Part shown: one piece after another, positions 17,762 through 28,825 of the stretch
Layout of the letters: every line of letters begins with the position of its first letter
Numbering within the stretch: position 1 is the stretch's first letter
DNA from: Acidobacteriaceae bacterium
GTDB taxonomy: Bacteria > Acidobacteriota > Terriglobia > Bryobacterales > Bryobacteraceae
Assembly (NCBI GenBank): GCA_019233755.1
Contig: JAFAMD010000068.1
Coordinates: 1 to 64,000 of the forward strand
DNA: 64,000 nucleotides
Reading direction: 5' to 3'
Made by a program: the position numbers and the translations under genes
The notes under the pieces: generated by a model
What the model was told of the DNA's origin: nothing
Databases searched by the model: none
What the model saw: only the letters and a program-made list of their open reading frames with translations

Positions 17762-18450
17762 GGGTTCCAGTCGAACCCTTTTACGATCTCGTGTAAATCT
17801 CCGTCCGCGATCAGGCTTCCGTTGCGAAGAAAGATCGCTCGATTGCTTAGCGCGGCAGCAAAATATATGTCGTGCGTTGCAATGATTTTAGGTTGCGACA
17901 ATCCCCGAAGCAGCGTTAGTAGCGCGCGCTGCCCGGGGGGGTCCAGGGACGTAGTAGGTTCATCCAGCAGCAGCAGTCGCGGTTCCATGACGAGCACGCC
18001 GGCCAATGCTACGCGTCTCTTTTCGCCGGCACTGAGATGATGGGGTGGGCGTCGTAACAGCCGTTCCTCGACGCCTACTCGAGTAAGTACGACGCGCGCC
18101 CGCCTCTCGGCTTCCTCCTCGCTCCACCCTAAATTCAGCGGACCAAACATGACGTCTTCCAAAACCGTCGGCATGAACAACTGCTGGTCGGCATCCTGAA
18201 ATACCAGACCTGCCTGGCGCCTGATTTCGGGCAAGTTTCGCTCTGTAACTTCCAGTCCCGCGACACGCACTAGGCCTTCCCCGCGTAGGATTCCATTTAC
18301 GTGAAGCAGGAGCGTTGTCTTTCCGGAGCCGTTCGGTCCGAGAATCGCCAGATTTTCACCCTCCTGCAGCAGAAAAGAGACGTTCGCGAGCGCCTGGTTT
18401 CCATCCGGGTGGCGATAGGTCAGAGTCTGAACCTCCAGGAGCGCTGTCAT
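17752..18450 (-). CDS. cbiO: Cobalt/nickel ECF transporter ATPase (CbiO)
   Basis: 232 residues from ATG 18450; the longer ORF start at 18531 adds 27 residues that overlap cbiQ. The start overlaps the cbiQ stop as ATGA, so translation is coupled. Motifs: Walker A 'GPNGSGKTT', signature 'LSAGEKRRVALA', Walker B 'LLLLDEPTTSLD' and H-loop 'ATHD'. The Q-loop region 'VFQDADQQLFMPTVLEDV' is typical of ECF ATPases. It powers uptake of Co2+ or Ni2+ with CbiM and CbiQ. Confidence 0.9.
   Translation of the reverse strand: MTALLEVQTLTYRHPDGNQALANVSFLLQEGENLAILGPNGSGKTTLLLHVNGILRGEGLVRVAGLEVTERNLPEIRRQAGLVFQDADQQLFMPTVLEDVMFGPLNLGWSEEEAERRARVVLTRVGVEERLLRRPPHHLSAGEKRRVALAGVLVMEPRLLLLDEPTTSLDPPGQRALLTLLRGLSQPKIIATHDIYFAAALSNRAIFLRNGSLIADGDLHEIVKGFDWNPYS
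17760..17782 (+). terminator. Possible Rho-independent terminator after the basic small protein
   Basis: A 7-bp perfect stem (AAGGGTT / AACCCTT) with a 7-nt loop is followed by a short T run. It overlaps the stop codon of the small protein and lies inside the 3' end of the convergent cbiO. The stem is short, so confidence is modest. Confidence 0.4.
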
Positions 18451-19151
18451 ATGGAAATGAAATGAACAACCGTGGCGAGCAGTAACCCTGCGCTCAGGAT
18501 CGCTATATCCGACACCCGCAGCGGACGCCACTCGGCGCGCGATAGCGTTCCGCTAAATCCACGTCCGCACATAGCCTGATACACCATCGCTGCTTTCTCA
18601 TACGATCTCGAGAACAGCACGGCAATGATACCGGCCGATGCTTCCAGCGCCCGGCGGCCCGTGCTGCCGCCGCGCGCGGCAAAGGCTGTCTGCATCACTC
18701 GCGCTTCCGCCGCGAGGACAAACAGGTAGCGGTAGATTAGCTGCATTACCTCGACGAGAAAAGCGGGAACCCGGAAGAAACGGGCCGCTGCCACCAGGCG
18801 CGGGAAAGCGGTAGTAGAGATCACGATAGCTACCGTCAGCGCGGAAAGATAGCTCTTGGCGAGGATAGACCATGCCCTTTGCCCATCTCCGCTCAGGAAC
18901 ACGACCAACGAAAAGAAACCGACAAACGGCACAACCAGGAGCGCGCGTCGGAGCACCTGTATGACAGCCAGCCGTGCGGCGGCAGCGATCGCGGCAAGCA
19001 CGCACAGGCAGACCGCTAACTGCACTGCCGATGGCCGCGCGAGCAACGCAATAGACAGAATGAAGGCGATCAGCAGCACTAGCTTGACACGTGCGTCAAG
19101 CTGCTGAATAACTCCGTCCTGAGTGTTCCCTTCCCGAAAGATATAGCGCAA
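18447..19151 (-). CDS. cbiQ: ECF transporter transmembrane coupling protein (CbiQ)
   Basis: 234 residues with several hydrophobic spans. The first cytoplasmic part 'QQLDARVKLVLLIAFILSI' is the standard CbiQ opening. The ATPase-contacting helices contain Ala-Arg-Gly type motifs ('AFAARGGSTG' and 'AMCGRGFSG'). It links the substrate-binding CbiM to the CbiO ATPases. It sits between cbiM (14-bp gap) and cbiO (4-nt overlap). Confidence 0.9.
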   Translation of the reverse strand: MRYIFREGNTQDGVIQQLDARVKLVLLIAFILSIALLARPSAVQLAVCLCVLAAIAAAARLAVIQVLRRALLVVPFVGFFSLVVFLSGDGQRAWSILAKSYLSALTVAIVISTTAFPRLVAAARFFRVPAFLVEVMQLIYRYLFVLAAEARVMQTAFAARGGSTGRRALEASAGIIAVLFSRSYEKAAMVYQAMCGRGFSGTLSRAEWRPLRVSDIAILSAGLLLATVVHFISI

Positions 19152-19165
19152 GCGGGCCCCGGCGT

Positions 19166-20095
19166 TTACAAGTAAGATCGCCGCATGCGGCCCAGCAAGT
19201 GCCCGCCGAGAGCACAGACAACGTAGATAAGAAACAATCCAAGCAGCCCGGCTGCCGCCCGGCTGAACCAGGCGCCGCCCAGGCTGTTGATCTGGTAACC
19301 GCTGATAGGAGAGCGGAATGCCGGATGCTTACCAAAAGGCATTCCGAGCTTGTTTGCTACCTGCTCCAGACCATCCGGCAGAGTGGAGGCTACCAGAACC
19401 CCCGCCGCCGTGAGCACAACCGAAACACCAGCCAGAGCAGCAATTACTTTGCTCCAGGTTGCTCGTCCGGAGCGCACAACCTCCTCCCGCACAGCACTCG
19501 GGTTCAAACGCTCGATGGCCCGCAAGACTGAAACCGTTATGGCTCCTTCGAGGATCGCGTTGACCGCGAACAGTCCCAAAGATGCCTCCAGTAGCGCAAC
19601 CGGCATGCGGATTCCGGACAGCGCCAGCTCCGCCAGCGCCAGGATGCCGCTTGCCAGCACCGAACAGGTGCCTCCCAGAAACACGCCATACCACTTCCAT
19701 CTGGTACGAAACAAAGCAAGCGCGGGAAGGTATCCGCACAGGACCCCCATCAGGGCCATGTTGATAACATTGGCGCCAAGTGCAAGCACGCCGCCGTCCT
19801 GAAAAACGAGGGCCTGTATGACCAGGATCGCTGTGACTACTAATGCACCCGCCCAAGGACCCAACAGACACGCGAGTAACGTTCCGCCCACCAGGTGTCC
19901 GCTGGTGCCCATCCCGACCGGGAAATTAATCATCTGCGCGGCAAAAACGAAGGCGCCCATAACACCCAGTAACGGTAGTCGGTTACTATCGGTCGATTTC
20001 TGCGCCTTGCGCGACACCACCGCCACCGCCGGAACAGCGAGCGCGTCGAGGCTAGCCCATACCGGAGAGGAAAGAAAATTGTCCGGAATGTGCAT
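19166..20095 (-). CDS. cbiM: Cobalt/nickel ECF substrate-specificity protein CbiM fused to a CbiN-like PDGLE domain
   Basis: 309 residues, longer than CbiM alone. The N terminus 'MHIPDNFL' is the metal-coordinating sequence exposed after translation; His2 binds the ion, and Asn replaces the more common Gly. Six or so spans follow with 'FPVGMGTSGHLVGGTLLA'. From about 215 a second part with a membrane span and 'TLPDGLEQVANKLG' matches the PDGLE domain of CbiN/NikN. It is the first gene of cbiM-cbiQ-cbiO. The metal (Co or Ni) is not determinable here, and no cobalamin riboswitch is visible in the 67-bp gap upstream. Confidence 0.88.
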   Translation of the reverse strand: MHIPDNFLSSPVWASLDALAVPAVAVVSRKAQKSTDSNRLPLLGVMGAFVFAAQMINFPVGMGTSGHLVGGTLLACLLGPWAGALVVTAILVIQALVFQDGGVLALGANVINMALMGVLCGYLPALALFRTRWKWYGVFLGGTCSVLASGILALAELALSGIRMPVALLEASLGLFAVNAILEGAITVSVLRAIERLNPSAVREEVVRSGRATWSKVIAALAGVSVVLTAAGVLVASTLPDGLEQVANKLGMPFGKHPAFRSPISGYQINSLGGAWFSRAAAGLLGLFLIYVVCALGGHLLGRMRRSYL

Positions 20096-20162
20096 CGACC
20101 GTTATTCTCTCATCCGGCGGCCAGGAGGCGAAGATCGTGCCGGAAGGCGAAGATGGTAGAGA

Positions 20163-20564
20163 ATGATCCTGGGCATAGGCACCGATCTCGCAGAAGTTCA
20201 CCGTATCCGTGAAAGCATTGATAGGTTCGGCGTACGCTTCCTGGGGCGCATATACACCGAACGCGAACGGATTTATGCTTCCTCAAAAGCGAACGCCGCT
20301 GAACGCTTTGCTGCGCGCTTCGCCGCGAAGGAAGCGGCAATGAAAGCAATTGGCACGGGCTGGAGCCGCGGAGTCCGCTGGGTCGATTTCGAAGTCGTCA
20401 ACGAAAGATCGGGCCGGCCTACACTGCATCTGCACGGCGTGGCCGCTGAAATAGCCGGGAAGATGGGCGTGAATCGAATATCGATTTCACTGACTCACAC
20501 CGTAGACGTCGCGTTCGCGGTCGTAATTCTGGAAGACGGCGGTCGCTCAAACCCTGCTGGTTGA
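20163..20564 (+). CDS. acpS: Holo-[acyl-carrier-protein] synthase
   Basis: 133 residues. It moves the 4'-phosphopantetheine arm of CoA to acyl carrier protein. The Mg-binding motif 'GIGTDLAEVHRI' at the N terminus, 'RFAAKEAAMKAIG' in the middle and 'ISLTHT' near the end are intact. The 3' end overlaps the convergent CDP-alcohol phosphatidyltransferase by 18 nt. Confidence 0.95.
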   Translation: MILGIGTDLAEVHRIRESIDRFGVRFLGRIYTERERIYASSKANAAERFAARFAAKEAAMKAIGTGWSRGVRWVDFEVVNERSGRPTLHLHGVAAEIAGKMGVNRISISLTHTVDVAFAVVILEDGGRSNPAG

Positions 20565-21182
20565 GGCCGGAACAGGCCGCGGCCGCAATTGCGCTTCTTC
20601 CAGCCGTTTGGCTTCCTGGTAGGCGAAGATCATGCGGTGAATCACCGTTATGTTTCCCAACACCGCGATAACCCAAAGCACCGGCGCCATGCGGTCAAAC
20701 ATCGCGCCGATGATCAACAGAACGATGCGCTCTGGCCGTTCCAGAAAACCGACTTTACAACTCGGAATGATGTTCTCCGCCCGGGTTCGCGTATAGCTGA
20801 TCATTACGGAAGCGGTCATCACCACTGCCGTGAGCACCACGTAGGCAGGCCTGTTAATCGTTCCGTAGTAGACCAATAGGCCGACGAGCAGCGCCAGGTC
20901 CGAATACCGGTCGAGCACTGAATCGAAGAACCCGCCGAAGCGCGTCACCTGATTCGTTTCGCGCGCCACCCGGCCGTCCACCATATCGAACAACCCGGCG
21001 AAAATAATCACTCCGCCGGCGGTCCGGAACGAGCCGAATGCCAGGAAGGCCGCGGCGACCATATTGATCACTAGGCCCAGAAAGGTGAGAACGTTCGGGT
21101 TGATACGTGAGAGGGCCAAGCCTCGCACAATCAGCCTGATAATTTTGTTCGCGCCGAGGCCGATTGCACGCGTATACGTCAT
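20547..21182 (-). CDS. CDP-alcohol phosphatidyltransferase
   Basis: 211-residue membrane enzyme. The signature DG-x2-AR-x8-G-x3-D-x3-D is complete in 'DGRVARETNQVTRFGGFFDS' and the following 'VLDRYSD'. About five membrane spans. Such enzymes make phosphatidylglycerol phosphate, phosphatidylinositol-type or cardiolipin-type lipids. The branch with this N terminus ('GLALSRINPNVLTFLGLVIN') often resembles phosphatidylinositol phosphate synthases, but the acceptor is not certain. The gene starts 2 nt after the greA stop, so both are likely co-transcribed from the greA promoter. Confidence 0.88.
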   Translation of the reverse strand: MTYTRAIGLGANKIIRLIVRGLALSRINPNVLTFLGLVINMVAAAFLAFGSFRTAGGVIIFAGLFDMVDGRVARETNQVTRFGGFFDSVLDRYSDLALLVGLLVYYGTINRPAYVVLTAVVMTASVMISYTRTRAENIIPSCKVGFLERPERIVLLIIGAMFDRMAPVLWVIAVLGNITVIHRMIFAYQEAKRLEEAQLRPRPVPASTSRV

Positions 21183-21184
21183 AC

Positions 21185-21658
21185 CTACGACACCGCCGCG
21201 TCGTGTATCGTCGTCAGTTTAAGAATTTCCATCTCGCGCACGCCATCGGGAATATTGATTTTGACCGTGTCGCCGACCCTTTTCCCCAGCAGGCCGCGGC
21301 CGATGGGAGAACTGGTGGAAATCTTCCCGTTCGCTACGTCGGCTTCTTCGCTGGTGACCAGGTTGAAGGTGCACTCTTCATCTTTGCTGACGTCGAACAC
21401 CACGACTTGCGACCCCAGGCCCACGCGGTCCCGCGGAATCTTCGAGAAATCGACCAGCGAGAACTCCCGCAGCCTGGCCTGCAACTGCCCGAGCCGGGCA
21501 TTCACATAAGCCTGCCGCTCCTTCGCGGCGTGATACTCCGCATTCTCGCTTAAATCACCGTGCGCGCGTGCTTTGAGGATCTCCTTGGGCAGCTCATTCC
21601 GCAATTCGTATTCGAGCGCCGCAATTTCTTCCTGCAGCTTCTTTTTCAGATCCTCCAT
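21185..21658 (-). CDS. greA: Transcription elongation factor GreA
   Basis: 157 residues, standard length. An N-terminal coiled coil enters the RNA polymerase secondary channel ('LKKKLQEEIAALEYELR', 'ARAHGDLSENAEYHAAKERQ', with the acidic tip). A C-terminal FKBP-like domain ends 'SPIGRGLLGKRVGDTVKI'. It rescues backtracked RNA polymerase by stimulating transcript cleavage. A good promoter sits just upstream on the minus strand. Confidence 0.95.
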   Translation of the reverse strand: MEDLKKKLQEEIAALEYELRNELPKEILKARAHGDLSENAEYHAAKERQAYVNARLGQLQARLREFSLVDFSKIPRDRVGLGSQVVVFDVSKDEECTFNLVTSEEADVANGKISTSSPIGRGLLGKRVGDTVKINIPDGVREMEILKLTTIHDAAVS

Positions 21659-21672
21659 GGGCTACAGAATCC

Positions 21673-21700
21673 ATTATATGGAAGCAGCATAGGCATTTAA
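21673..21700 (-). promoter_or_regulatory. Predicted sigma-70-type promoter of greA
   Basis: On the minus strand, -35 TTAAAT (21700-21695), a 16-nt spacer and a consensus -10 TATAAT (21678-21673) precede the greA ATG at 21658. The predicted start of transcription leaves a leader of about 8 nt with no Shine-Dalgarno sequence, so the mRNA may be nearly leaderless. Confidence 0.5.
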
Positions 21701-21734
21701 CCTAACATTCCGGGTGATACGCGGGACGCTCGAC

Positions 21735-21764
21735 TCGACAGGGCGTAAGTCACACTGTTACAAT
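21735..21764 (+). promoter_or_regulatory. Predicted promoter of the 79-residue protein gene and possibly purQLF
   Basis: Plus strand: -35 TCGACA (21735-21740), 18-nt spacer, and an extended -10 TGTTACAAT ending at 21764. A purine-rich ribosome binding site (AGAGGAAA) follows before ATG 21787. The next gene, purQ, is only 25 bp after the small gene, so this promoter may also drive the purine operon. Confidence 0.45.
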
Positions 21765-21786
21765 GATCTAAGAGGAAACGCCCGCC

Positions 21787-22026
21787 ATGGCCAGCAAACC
21801 GGCATTCGCCCAGGGAGCCCAAGTCGAGCACCAGAAATTCGGTCTCGGCACTGTCCTTTCCTGCAACGACGATTACATAGTAATCAAGTTCGACGATCAC
21901 GGCGAGAAGAAATTCGTCACTTCCATCGTTTTGCCGTCTCTAAAAAAGAGCGATCGCCAGCCGCCTGTCGAGAAGCGGCGCGCAACTCGCAAGAAGACCG
22001 CCGCGCCGGCCGCGAGCGGAGATTAA
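21787..22026 (+). CDS. Small Tudor/DUF3553-like protein
   Basis: 79 residues. The core '[20 protein letters not shown]' followed by '[15 protein letters not shown]' matches the short SH3/Tudor-like domain seen at the C terminus of PcrA/UvrD-type helicases (pattern G-x-x-V-x-H-x-x-F-G-x-G-x-V). The tail is Lys/Arg-rich. Here the domain stands alone in front of purQ. The helicase tail contacts RNA polymerase, so a nucleic-acid or polymerase-associated role is possible, but this is inference. Confidence 0.65.
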   Translation: MASKPAFAQGAQVEHQKFGLGTVLSCNDDYIVIKFDDHGEKKFVTSIVLPSLKKSDRQPPVEKRRATRKKTAAPAASGD

Positions 22027-22051
22027 GAGGTACAGGCAAGATCCTTCGAAT

Positions 22052-22731
22052 GTGCGAATGAAGGTAGGCGTTGTAGTTTTTCCCGGCAGCAACTGCGATC
22101 ACGACGCATGGTACGCGGTTTCACAGAGTCTGCATCAAAAAGCCGAATTTATCTGGCATGAGTCGGCATCGCTCGGGGATGTCGACGCGGTTATCCTCCC
22201 CGGTGGTTTCTCTTATGGCGATTACCTGCGCTGCGGCGCCATCGCCAAATTTTCGCCTGTTATGCAGGCTGTCAGCAAGTTCGCCCGCGAGGGGGGCTTG
22301 GTCGCCGGCATCTGTAACGGCTTTCAGGTCTTAACCGAAGCGGGTCTGCTTCCCGGCGCGCTCGTCCGGAACGAAAATCTGAAGTTCGTCTGCAAACGGG
22401 TGCCGCTCGAAGTCGTCACCACAGATTCATCTTTCAGCCATCAGGCCACGAAGGGCCAGATACTGCGGCTTCCCGTAGCCCACGGCGAAGGCTGCTACAT
22501 CGCCGACGAAAGAACGCTCGATCAACTCGAAGCCGAAGACCGCGTGCTGGTCCGGTATCTCGAGAACCCTAATGGATCCATGCGCAACATCGCCGGCATC
22601 CTTAACGAAAAGCGCAACGTGATGGGGATGATGCCCCACCCGGAGCGCGCGGCCGATCCGCTTCTTGGAAATACGGACGGCCTCACGATTCTGAACTCAC
22701 TTATCCACGCGCAGGTTACCGCCTCGAAATC

Positions 22732-22735
<4 letters not shown>
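22052..22735 (+). CDS. purQ: Phosphoribosylformylglycinamidine synthase glutaminase subunit
   Basis: 227 residues from GTG 22052; ATG 22058 ('[14 protein letters not shown]') may be the real start. Class I glutaminase: nucleophile Cys in '[20 protein letters not shown]', catalytic His and Glu in '[11 protein letters not shown]'. It supplies ammonia to PurL for the FGAR to FGAM step of purine synthesis. It overlaps purL by 4 nt (ATGA). Confidence 0.96.
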
Positions 22736-24979
<2,244 letters not shown>

Positions 24980-24987
<8 letters not shown>

Positions 24988-26422
24988 TTGGGAAGCAGGG
25001 GAAGAAACGCCCTTCGACAAGCTCCATGAGGAGTGCGGCGTCTTTGCGATTTATGGCCACCAGGAAGCCGCGAACTTAGCCTACCTGGGGCTGTTTGCTT
25101 TGCAGCACCGCGGCCAGGAAAGCGCCGGCATTGCCACGGGCGATGGCCGCAAGATTCACAGCATCCGCCAGATGGGTCACGTGGCTGACATTTTCACTCC
25201 TGACGTGCTGAATCAGCTTCCGGGCGACCACGCGATCGGCCACACGCGCTACTCCACCTCGGGCGATACCGTTCTTCGCAATGCCCAGCCGTTATCCGTC
25301 ACCTGTAGTAAAGGCCAGGTCGCGGTCGCGCACAACGGCAATCTCACAAACGCCATCGAACTGCGCCGCGAACTCGAGGAAGACGGCTCTATCTTCCAAT
25401 CCACCAGCGACACGGAGGTGGTGCTGCACCTGGTGGCTCGCTCCCGCGAACGAACGCTGGCCGGTGCACTGCGCGACGCGCTGCTGCAGATTGAAGGCGC
25501 GTTCTCTCTGGTGTTCCTGGCGGAGGACCGCGTTATCGTAGCCCGCGATCCGCACGGTTTTCGCCCGCTGGCCATGGGACAACTCGAAGTGTCCGGCGGC
25601 CCGACCGCCACCGTGTTCGCCTCCGAAACCTGCGCCTTCGATCTGATCGGCGCAACTTACGTCGGCGACGTGAAGCCCGGCGAAATGGTGATCATCGGTC
25701 CGGAGGGCATGACCCGCGAGTTTTACACGACCCCGGACACACCCGCCCACTGCTCCTTCGAACACGTCTATTTCTCGCGTCCGGATTCCATTGTTTTCGG
25801 CAAAACCGTCGCTGAATCGCGCGAAAGAATGGGCCGCCGCCTCGCCCTGGAGCACCCGGTCGAAGCGGACGTAGTCGTACCTGTTCCGGATTCCGGCGTG
25901 TCTGCTGCTATCGGCTACTCGGCCGAATCGGGCATTCCCTATCGCCAGGCGCTGATTCGCAATCATTACGTGGGCCGCACGTTTATCGAACCCTCCCAGG
26001 CGATTCGCGACTTCGGAGTCAAACTCAAGTTGAATCCGGTGCGCCATCTGCTGGAAGGCAAGCGCGTCGTCCTCGTCGACGATTCCATCGTGCGCGGTAC
26101 GACCAGCCGGAAGATTGTCCGCATGGTCCGCAATGCCGGCGCCCGCGAAGTCCACTTGCGTATCTCCTGCCCGCCGACCATCTCGCCCTGTTACTACGGC
26201 GTCGATACGCCTTCGCAAAACGAACTAATCGCAGCCAACCACAGCATCAAGGAAATCGAAGAGTTCGTCGAGGCAGATTCGCTCGCTTATCTTTCGCTCG
26301 ACGGCTTGCGCGATTCCGTTCGCGATCAGGACCGCCATTTCTGCTATGCCTGCTACACCGGCCGCTACCCGACGCTGGTGCAGATCGACGAGATCGTGCT
26401 GGCAAAGACCGGCTGCTGCTAG
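24980..26422 (+). CDS. purF: Amidophosphoribosyltransferase
   Basis: 480 residues; first committed step of purine synthesis (PRPP + Gln to phosphoribosylamine). A short propeptide of 18 or so residues ends before the nucleophile Cys in '[10 protein letters not shown]', as in the Bacillus type. The PRPP site is '[19 protein letters not shown]'. C-terminal cysteines ('[12 protein letters not shown]') fit the iron-sulfur type. It overlaps purL by 8 nt, so purQ-purL-purF is one coupled operon. Confidence 0.96.
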
Positions 26423-26438
26423 GCGAAAAGACCGGAAC

Positions 26439-27167
26439 TTACGCGGCCGCGCCGCTTACATCCAGTTCCTCAGCGATCAATTGCCTTAACCGGTCGGTCA
26501 AAGCACTCCGATCCTTCAGGCTCATCTCTTTCGTCTCGATCGGCTTGAGAATGCGCAAGGTCACCTTGCCGGAACGCACAATTCCGCCGCCGTACGGCAA
26601 AATCTCGCGCGTTCCGATCATCACCATCGGCACCACCGGCACACCCGCCCGAATTGCGATATAAGCACCGCCCTCTTTGAACGGCCTGAGCACGCCGTCA
26701 TGCGAGCGCCCGCCTTCGGGAAAGATCAGCAAAGAGATCTTTTTGCGCTGGATCGTTTCCGCCGCCACCTGCATCGTTTTCACCGCGGCGCGAGGATCTT
26801 CGCGCGGTACCGGAATGTGCCCGGCCCTGCTCAGGTGCGTACCTAAGAACGGAATTTGAAACAGGCCGCGTTTTGCCAGAAATCGGAACTGTGCCGAAAT
26901 ATTGGCGAGCGCCACCGGCGTATCCATATAACTCAGATGGTTCGATACGAAAACATAGCTGGCATTCGGGTCAATCTGTTCGAGGCCCTCCACGCGCACG
27001 CGAATACCGCTCACTGCGAGCAGGGTTCGCGCCCACGCGCGCGCCACGCGAATCTGCACTGCGCCGGTCGAGTCGAAAAACGACACGATCAGGCTGATCG
27101 TGCCGAAAAAAATTGTTGCTATAAAGATCGCGGGATCCGCAAACAGCACACCGCGCAGCCATTTCAT
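26439..27167 (-). CDS. plsC: 1-acyl-sn-glycerol-3-phosphate acyltransferase
   Basis: 242 residues. An N-terminal membrane segment precedes the acyltransferase motifs: 'VSNHLSYMDTPVALA' (NHx4D), 'GHIPVPREDPRAA', 'LLIFPEGGRSHDG' and 'GVPVVPMVMIGT'. It acylates lysophosphatidate to phosphatidate at the inner membrane. It starts 12 nt after folC on the same strand, a pairing with no obvious functional link. Confidence 0.9.
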   Translation of the reverse strand: MKWLRGVLFADPAIFIATIFFGTISLIVSFFDSTGAVQIRVARAWARTLLAVSGIRVRVEGLEQIDPNASYVFVSNHLSYMDTPVALANISAQFRFLAKRGLFQIPFLGTHLSRAGHIPVPREDPRAAVKTMQVAAETIQRKKISLLIFPEGGRSHDGVLRPFKEGGAYIAIRAGVPVVPMVMIGTREILPYGGGIVRSGKVTLRILKPIETKEMSLKDRSALTDRLRQLIAEELDVSGAAA

Positions 27168-27179
27168 CCAGGCCCCATT

Positions 27180-28457
27180 TTACGAAACCGACTGCTGCTT
27201 GCCCTTGAACAACTTGCGCGCCTCGCCTACCAGAAACAAGGAACCGGTGAAGAACACGATCGCCTCCTTGGGCGCCGTCCGCGCTATCTCAACGGCATCC
27301 GCTACCGTTTTCGCCGTCGCAGCGCAAGGATGGCCGGTGACGCGCAGAATCGCCTCCGGCCGGAGCGTGCGCGGAAAATCAGGGGCGGTTACAATCAGCC
27401 TGTTTGCCAGCGGGAACAGCCTCTCGGTCACTTCCTCAATGGCCTTATCACGCATCGCGCCATAGACAATCCAGACCGGCCGGCCAATGCAGAACTCGCC
27501 GATATACGCCGCCAGCGCAGCCGCACCCGCCGGGTTGTGCGCGCCGTCCAGCACGAAGTCCGGATTACGCGAAACGAATTCCAGGCGTCCCGGCCATCGC
27601 ACATCGCGCAAGCCTGCCTGAATCATGGACGTCGCAATGCCAAGCTTTTCACAGGCAAGAATGGCAGCCTTGGCATTCTCGATCTGGTGCCGCCCGGGCA
27701 GCGAGCACTCGAATTCTACTCCGCCCATCGTAAATTTCGATCCCACGGCCTTCACTTGCACGTCGGAGACGTCGAGGTCCACCGTCCTGTTCACTTCACA
27801 CTCAAGCTCGTGTGCCCGACGCAGGATTACTTCTTCGGCCGCCGGTTCCTGTTTCGAAAGAATCAGCGGCACCCCCGGCTTCAAAATTCCTGCTTTCTCG
27901 GCTGCAATCGATTCGATCGTATTGCCGAGAAACGCTTCGTGATCATACGCCACCGGTGTAATTACCGTCAGCTCCGGCGCGATCACGTTCGTTGCATCCA
28001 GCCGGCCGCCTAATCCCACTTCCATCACGCTGATGTCGCAGGAGTCACGGAACGTTAAAAGCGCCATCGCAGTGACAGTTTCAAAGTAGGAGGGATGGGC
28101 GTCGAGCCGTTCTTCCCGCAGCAGCTTTTCCGCCGCGGCGTGCACTCTCTCGAATGCCTGAACGAATTCGCGCTCGCTGAGCGGGACGCCGTTGATCTGT
28201 ATTCGCTCCGTTGGCTCGATGAGGTGTGGTGACGTGTACAACCCGGTGGCCAGGCCCGCATGCCGCAGTGCGTTCGCAATCATCGCGCAGGTTGATCCTT
28301 TGCCGTTTGTGCCGGCAACATGCACGAATCGCCGGCCCTGCTCCGGATGACCGAGCTCCTCAAGCAGCCTGCGCATCGTCTCCAGGCCGAATTTCGCCCC
28401 GACCTTCAACTCGTTTCCAAGCGCGTAGAGATAGCGGACGGAATCGGGATAGCTCAC
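27180..28457 (-). CDS. folC: Folylpolyglutamate/dihydrofolate synthase
   Basis: 425 residues from GTG 28457. The ORF track runs upstream to 28655, but those 66 residues read through a permease remnant. GTG 28457 has a good ribosome binding site (GGAAGG) and overlaps the remnant's stop as GTGA. Motifs: P-loop 'VHVAGTNGKGSTCAMIAN', 'VGLGGRLDATN', and the Mur-ligase C-terminal 'VLDGAHNPAGAAAL'. It adds glutamate to folates. Confidence 0.92.
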   Translation of the reverse strand: MSYPDSVRYLYALGNELKVGAKFGLETMRRLLEELGHPEQGRRFVHVAGTNGKGSTCAMIANALRHAGLATGLYTSPHLIEPTERIQINGVPLSEREFVQAFERVHAAAEKLLREERLDAHPSYFETVTAMALLTFRDSCDISVMEVGLGGRLDATNVIAPELTVITPVAYDHEAFLGNTIESIAAEKAGILKPGVPLILSKQEPAAEEVILRRAHELECEVNRTVDLDVSDVQVKAVGSKFTMGGVEFECSLPGRHQIENAKAAILACEKLGIATSMIQAGLRDVRWPGRLEFVSRNPDFVLDGAHNPAGAAALAAYIGEFCIGRPVWIVYGAMRDKAIEEVTERLFPLANRLIVTAPDFPRTLRPEAILRVTGHPCAATAKTVADAVEIARTAPKEAIVFFTGSLFLVGEARKLFKGKQQSVS

Positions 28458-28698
28458 GCTAGCACCTTCCGGCTGTAATCGCCAAAGCAGATTCTTGCCA
28501 GCACGAAGAGCACGACGCAGCCAAACTTCCATGCCGCCGCAAACATGTAGAGAAAAGGAACGAACAATGAAATCACCGTCATATCCACGGTAATCTGGTA
28601 CGCCCACTCCTATCCAACGCATACTGACGATTGCAGCGACGTTGAAAAGAACCACGTCCCACAGACCTAACTCCTTGCGGAGAAGCGTCCTGAGCCAT
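28454..28698 (-). pseudogene. Collapsed APC-family amino-acid permease remnant
   Basis: Two pieces of an amino-acid permease lie within 245 bp. In one frame, 'LRKELGLWDVVLFNVAAIVS' then 'MRWIGV' is the N terminus through the first membrane helix. Shifted one frame, 'YQITVDMTVISLFVPFLYMF' then 'AAAWKFG' is an internal helix normally some 300 residues further on. The remnant ends TGA at 28454-28456, inside the folC start (GTGA). An ATG at 28698 lies in a third frame. A large internal deletion plus frameshifts removed function. Confidence 0.6.
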
Positions 28699-28771
28699 CG
28701 TACCGCGTGATCGTGTTTTGCTATCGGTTACTCGCTCGTAAGAACTCCCTGACGAAGAGCTCTTCATCCGC

Positions 28772-28798
28772 TGGACATAAGCGCCTCGTACTTAGAAT
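28772..28798 (+). promoter_or_regulatory. Possible promoter of the fasciclin gene
   Basis: TGGACA (28772-28777) and TAGAAT (28793-28798) are separated by 15 nt, shorter than the preferred 16-18. They lie 28 bp before the ATG at 28826, which has a strong ribosome binding site (AAGGAG). Confidence 0.3.
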
Positions 28799-28825
28799 CG
28801 AGGGTTGGAAAAAGGAGACCTCAAG

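Noticed and set aside
20096-20162. Cobalamin or nickel riboswitch before cbiM
   Set aside because: Only 67 bp and no B12-box-like or conserved aptamer sequence is visible.
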